NCBI RefSeq assembly: GCF_040958095.1 | Contig: NC_091173.1 | Span: forward strand, 20,519,582-20,583,581 | Length of the DNA: 64,000 bases | Source: Procambarus clarkii | Lineage: Eukaryota; Arthropoda; Malacostraca; Decapoda; Cambaridae | Direction of reading: 5' to 3' | Program-made: the position numbers and the translations under genes | Notes under the pieces: generated by a model | What the model was told of the DNA's origin: nothing | What the model saw: the letters and a program-made list of their open reading frames with translations, nothing else | The model's database searches: none | In this document: in pieces, positions 60,061 to 64,000 of the stretch | How the letters are laid out: every line of letters begins with the position of its first letter | Position numbering within the stretch: position 1 is the first letter of the stretch

Positions 60061-61124
60061 ATATACATAGACAGTATGTACAAGGAACTCTTGAAATGAA
60101 CCATTGATTCCATGTATTATGTTATCTAGTAATATGTTCCATAATTCATCAGTCTTATTTCCAAACTTGTGTGTATGTATATATATATACTATATTAGAC
60201 CTAAGGTAGTATATTTCTAGGCTTAGGATTTCTTATTTACACCTTGAGCAGGTTAGATTAGTTTTCTTTAGTTGTTCATTTTTAATATATATATTTGGGG
60301 TAATTTAATAATGCAAAGCATGAATTTTTTGGGGTTCAACAGCCCATTTTTTTATGTTTTACCAATACAGTAGTTGCTTTACGTACAATCATTATAGGAG
60401 AACGTAGGAACCAGTATAGTACTAATCTAAAAGCTAAGTACGTACGAATTCATGACTATTGACGACCGTCACAGTACTATTGTATCTTAACAGAAGGATG
60501 GGTTGTAAAAGTTACTCGTTAATGTAAATTGTTAAAATGTTGTAAACCCCCTAAAAAAGTAATACCTGATTACGAAAGACTGTAAAACTCAATTTTTGTG
60601 TTGTCTTGTTTGAAATTGAAACAAGGTGTGTTTGCATGATCTTCATTTTATTGCAGATGGTCCAAGTGGTGCAGCAGTTAGGATGTTTACCCCACTTCAT
60701 TGATATATACTTGCTACATATAGTTAATATTCCTGCTACAGATCATTAGCCTTTTTTACTTGTGGGGTGGGTACCTTATTTCCTTCATGCATTTGCTTAT
60801 TTAACTGCACCTATACTTACTGGTGGGTTCTACCCAGGCTCCCCTCAATTCATGAGATATTCTGGTAGGCATTGAATGAATCTCAAGAGACCTGGAGGTA
60901 AGGCATTGTAATATAAACTCGGTAAGCTATTGGTGGCTCACCAGAAAAGGCCGTTTCATTACATTCAGTGCTTGATTTATTTTGTTGACCTCTAGTGTGT
61001 TTTGTTTTACAGTATTTTTTAGATATTCTGTCTTGCATTGTACAGTATTTTTGTTGTTTTATATATATATTTTTAAAGCAAGTTCTTGCCTATGTAGCTA
61101 ATACTGTACCTGCTCTCATTCCAG
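60061..61124. other. XPC intron 1, nothing else recognised
   Basis: AT-rich intron sequence between the candidate first exon and the acceptor at 61123-61124. I see no gene or clear element. Confidence 0.5.
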
Positions 61125-61138
61125 AGAAATAGTATGTG

Positions 61139-63827
61139 ATGGCTGTTCATAGATCTGGCACTGTAAATTGTGAACAACCATCAAGGAAAAAAACCCTGCA
61201 TACGAGGTCTGCTAGTGTTCTTCCCAATAAATCGGATACTCAGATAAATCCAAACATGAAAAAGGAACTCTCACGTATAAGAACTCGGGGAGATACTGAA
61301 AATATGGCTGTTGCAACTAATGAAGAATCAAAAAGAAAATCAAGATCGCAGAGTAAAGAACAAAAATCTAAACCATCGTTAGTTACAAACGAGATTACAA
61401 GTAAACAAAATTCTGTAAGAAATAGAAGAAAGCCAAAATCCGAAAAGGAATTGCATGGTGACAAAAATGTAAAGGTAGACTATCATAATAAAGATTTTGA
61501 GGATGATAATTTGGATTTTACAGTAATAGAACAAAAGATATTTGAAGGATTCCCCTTGGGAGCAAATTCTAGAAGAGGACAATCCTCAACAAGAGGGAAA
61601 ACTAAAAAGGAAATTGAAAAAAAATTATCAGCATCTTCTGAGAAAAAGAAAAGTTTTATTAATCCAAGCAAAGAAAATGCTGCTCATGAAAAAAAGAATG
61701 TTGCAAACAAAAGCAGCCCAAATCCCCCAACAACAATTAATAAAAAAGGTGGAAAGAATACATTACCCAAATCAAAACAATCAAAACCTAAAGCTATAGA
61801 TAAAGAAAAAACTCGTACACCAAATAAGGATACAAGAAAGAAAAGTGGTGCAAAGTCGAAAAAGAAGTCATCCATTACAGCTTCAGATTCTGATATGAGT
61901 GACTGGGAGGAAGTAGATGAAATGGAAGGAGTTGATGAAACTGTGGAGCTGCTCTCTGGGTCTCACTCGACTCAATCAAAACCCGAGGGGGTCCAGATTG
62001 AGCTTGATGCCCCAGATGTCCTGTGGGGTGTACGCAAGAGAAAGAAGCGAACTCATGAGGAGATGGTAAGAATGCTTTAATATTTCTTATAATACAGTAT
62101 GAACAAGTAGTGAATTTTTTTTAAAGATTAATCAATGTTGCAAAGCACAAGTAGTACAGTACTGTACTATGATTGTAGTGTTTACAATTATAAATTTCAC
62201 ATTATGTACTGTATGCTATCATGTAAATGTGGGATATTCCATTTTCTGATAAAATGAGAGCACTGAATATAATTAATTGACTCAAATTTTAATTTTTTTT
62301 TATAGATTGAAGACTACTTGCGGAAGAAAGTTAATCGATCCATTAAAGAAGTTCACGAAAATATGCATAAAGTACATCTTCTATGCCTCTTTGCCCATGG
62401 GAGGTATGTTAACAAGCTTTTGAACTCTGATGAACTTCTTGGTGTTGCCCTCTCCATTATTACTGACAAGAATAACTATCCACCCAAGAGACTGGATATC
62501 AATTACCTGGAAAAGTTTGTTGGTTGGTTTTCAAGGAAAGTTCAAGTAAAACCCGAGGATGTGGAGGAGAATTATTGGCATCGTCCACTGAAGAAAACGT
62601 TGGCGCTGAGGTTTGAGAAAAAAAAGGCATGTTTAGATCAAGAACTTGTGTATATGTTTATTCTGATTTTCCGTGCTCTTGGAGTAAATGCACGTTTGGT
62701 ATTGTCCCTCCAGCCAATGAGCTGGAAACCAAGTGCTGAGAATTTAATTAAGCCACCAAAAAAAGAAGAGAAAAATGTATTCCAAGCACCATCTTGTTCT
62801 TGGGATGCTAAAAGCTCTATTGACAATGTTAAGATAAACTGTAGTAGGGCAAAAGGAGATAATTCTAATAAGAAAATGTTATCGTCTGATTCTGAAACTG
62901 AAGTTCAAAGAAACAAGTCTGGACATGCAAAGAAAACAAATAAGAAAGAAAATCATATTGAGAAAAGAAAATCTCTCAGTGATGATGGGGGAGATAGTGA
63001 CTTTGATCCCAACCCTGTTAAGGTTAAGAAAGGACCAAAATCGCTAACTGAAAGGCGTAGAAGTTCAAACAAGAGAAGAAGCTCTGAGGCAAATGAAACC
63101 ACAGATAAGGGAAAGAAATGTGGAAAAGATGAAGCAATGAAGACTAAAAGAAGTAAGGGTGATCCTCTGATTGAATGGGCAGAAGTTTATGTAGAAGAGG
63201 AGGAGAAATGGGTGTGTGTCGACGTTATAAGAGGCAAAATTCATTGTATAGCGCATATTGAGGTAAGACACAGAAAGTTGTACAGTAATGGTCTCTATAT
63301 CAAATTTAGGTCAAGTTTTACATCATGAATACAATTTTTGCATTAGCTTAAATAAGAATATTTCAATTGTAATACTTCTAAGTTAACATGGACTCATTTG
63401 ATTACAACCCGAAATGCTACCCGTACTAGTGGCTATACAAGAATTAAAAAAAAAAAAAATTATTGATATTTCCATTTTAATCATGCAATCTAAGAAGAAA
63501 TATGCATATTTATTTATATATATGAAATATAGTGTATATGTATAATATATATAATTTATATATATCTATACATACTATATACATGCATGCAGTATACACA
63601 GACAATATAATCTCATCTACCTCATCGTGGATAGTTACTGTGTTACAAAAATTATTCAAATTTGCCTACTAATTTATTGTATTGTACTGCCATGTAAAAA
63701 CCCTATTTAATTTCCTCAGGCACGTATGCCAGCTGGATCAGGATATATCACCGCCTACAATGCCAATCTGACAGTGAAGGATGTAACACGGCGTTATATT
63801 TCAAGTTGGCTCTCCAATGAAAATAAA
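61139..63827 (+). CDS. XPC: XPC nucleotide excision repair protein, 5' half (continues past the window)
   Basis: Coding exons: 61139-62065, 62306-63262, 63720-63827, all phase 0, giving 664 residues so far. The human protein has 940. Residues 1-250 are a lysine/serine-rich disordered region; an acidic patch follows (SDSDMSDWEEVDEMEGVDE). Then comes the Rad4 transglutaminase-like domain: EVHENMHKVHLLCLFAHGRY, LDQELVYMFILIFRALGVNARLVLSLQP, a long charged insert also seen in other XPC proteins, then WAEVYVEEEEKWVCVDVIRG. The last exon (NLTVKDVTRRYISSWL) matches the region before the DNA-binding beta-hairpin domains, which lie outside the window. XPC recognises helix-distorting DNA damage in the nucleus with RAD23 and centrin. 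The GTG at 61136 and the in-frame TAG just before it make the ATG at 61139 the start. Donor 3 is gtaaat. Confidence 0.95.
63401..63445 (+). mobile_element. SINE family 1 tail fragment in XPC intron 3
   Basis: Cccgaaatgctacccgtactagtggctatacaagaat matches the family 1 tail. Only about 45 bases remain, followed by poly-A. Confidence 0.65.
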
Positions 63828-63837
63828 GTAAATTACA

Positions 63838-64000
63838 TTTAGGAAGTATATGTTTATTAATTTTTAATTTAATATTTGGTTTTGTCGTGTTATTTGATCT
63901 TTTGTGGTCACATTTTTATACTGATCCAGTTGGTTTTGAGAGGAACCTCTCCAGTGGTCTATTGGTCTAGAGTATGCTAGGAGAAACTATACAGATTTCT
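63838..64000. other. XPC intron, continues beyond the window
   Basis: Sequence after the donor at 63828. No exon of XPC is recognisable in the remaining bases. Confidence 0.6.

Noticed and set aside
1-64000. CRISPR arrays, operons, riboswitches
   Set aside because: The window is an intron-bearing animal sequence; tandem repeats here have no spacer-repeat layout.

Overview
The window is an AT-rich, intron-rich animal sequence. The best fit is a decapod crustacean, probably a crayfish-like genome. This rests on the protein sequences, on GT-AG introns of 0.1 to several kb, and on the many tRNA-derived SINEs, non-LTR retrotransposon tails and minisatellites. The species call is inference; the gene calls come from reading exons and checking that every splice phase agrees.

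Layout from left to right. (1) 1-1.3 kb: decayed LINE tails. (2) 1285-4554 (+): the last exon of an unrecognised gene for a strikingly biased protein, with acidic tyrosine-rich blocks, then 30 copies of a 10-residue repeat, then a lysine-rich tail. (3) 4.7-10 kb: gene-free, with a long imperfect palindrome at 5.95-6.80 kb. (4) 10275-21952 (-): TRAF6, six coding exons, 596 residues, with a likely non-coding first exon near 23.7 kb. (5) 25030-26840 (+): DCTN5, four exons, 196 residues, with one GC-AG intron. (6) 26.9-32.1 kb: gene-poor, with SINEs. (7) 32102-43037 (-): a FAST-kinase-family mitochondrial RNA-binding protein, 11 coding exons, 693 residues, with a C-terminal RAP domain. (8) 45.0-47.2 kb: a complex satellite array abutting a broken LINE. 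(9) 47.2-53 kb: LINE fragments, microsatellites, one orphan ORF and a CCAAT/GC-box-rich segment. (10) 53475-56579 (+): a small four-helix membrane protein of 152 residues with a visible TATA/initiator promoter. (11) 56.9-58.9 kb: LINE and SINE fragments. (12) about 59.2 kb to the window end (+): the 5' half of XPC, running off the right edge.

The recognised genes do not form a pathway: innate immune ubiquitin signalling (TRAF6), dynein cargo transport (DCTN5), mitochondrial RNA handling (FASTK family) and nucleotide excision repair (XPC). They look like ordinary housekeeping neighbours separated by repeats. I found no convincing new multi-gene system. The most unusual items are the polyampholyte protein at the left end, the splice-donor-containing tandem repeats in two introns of the four-helix gene, the long palindrome and the satellite array.
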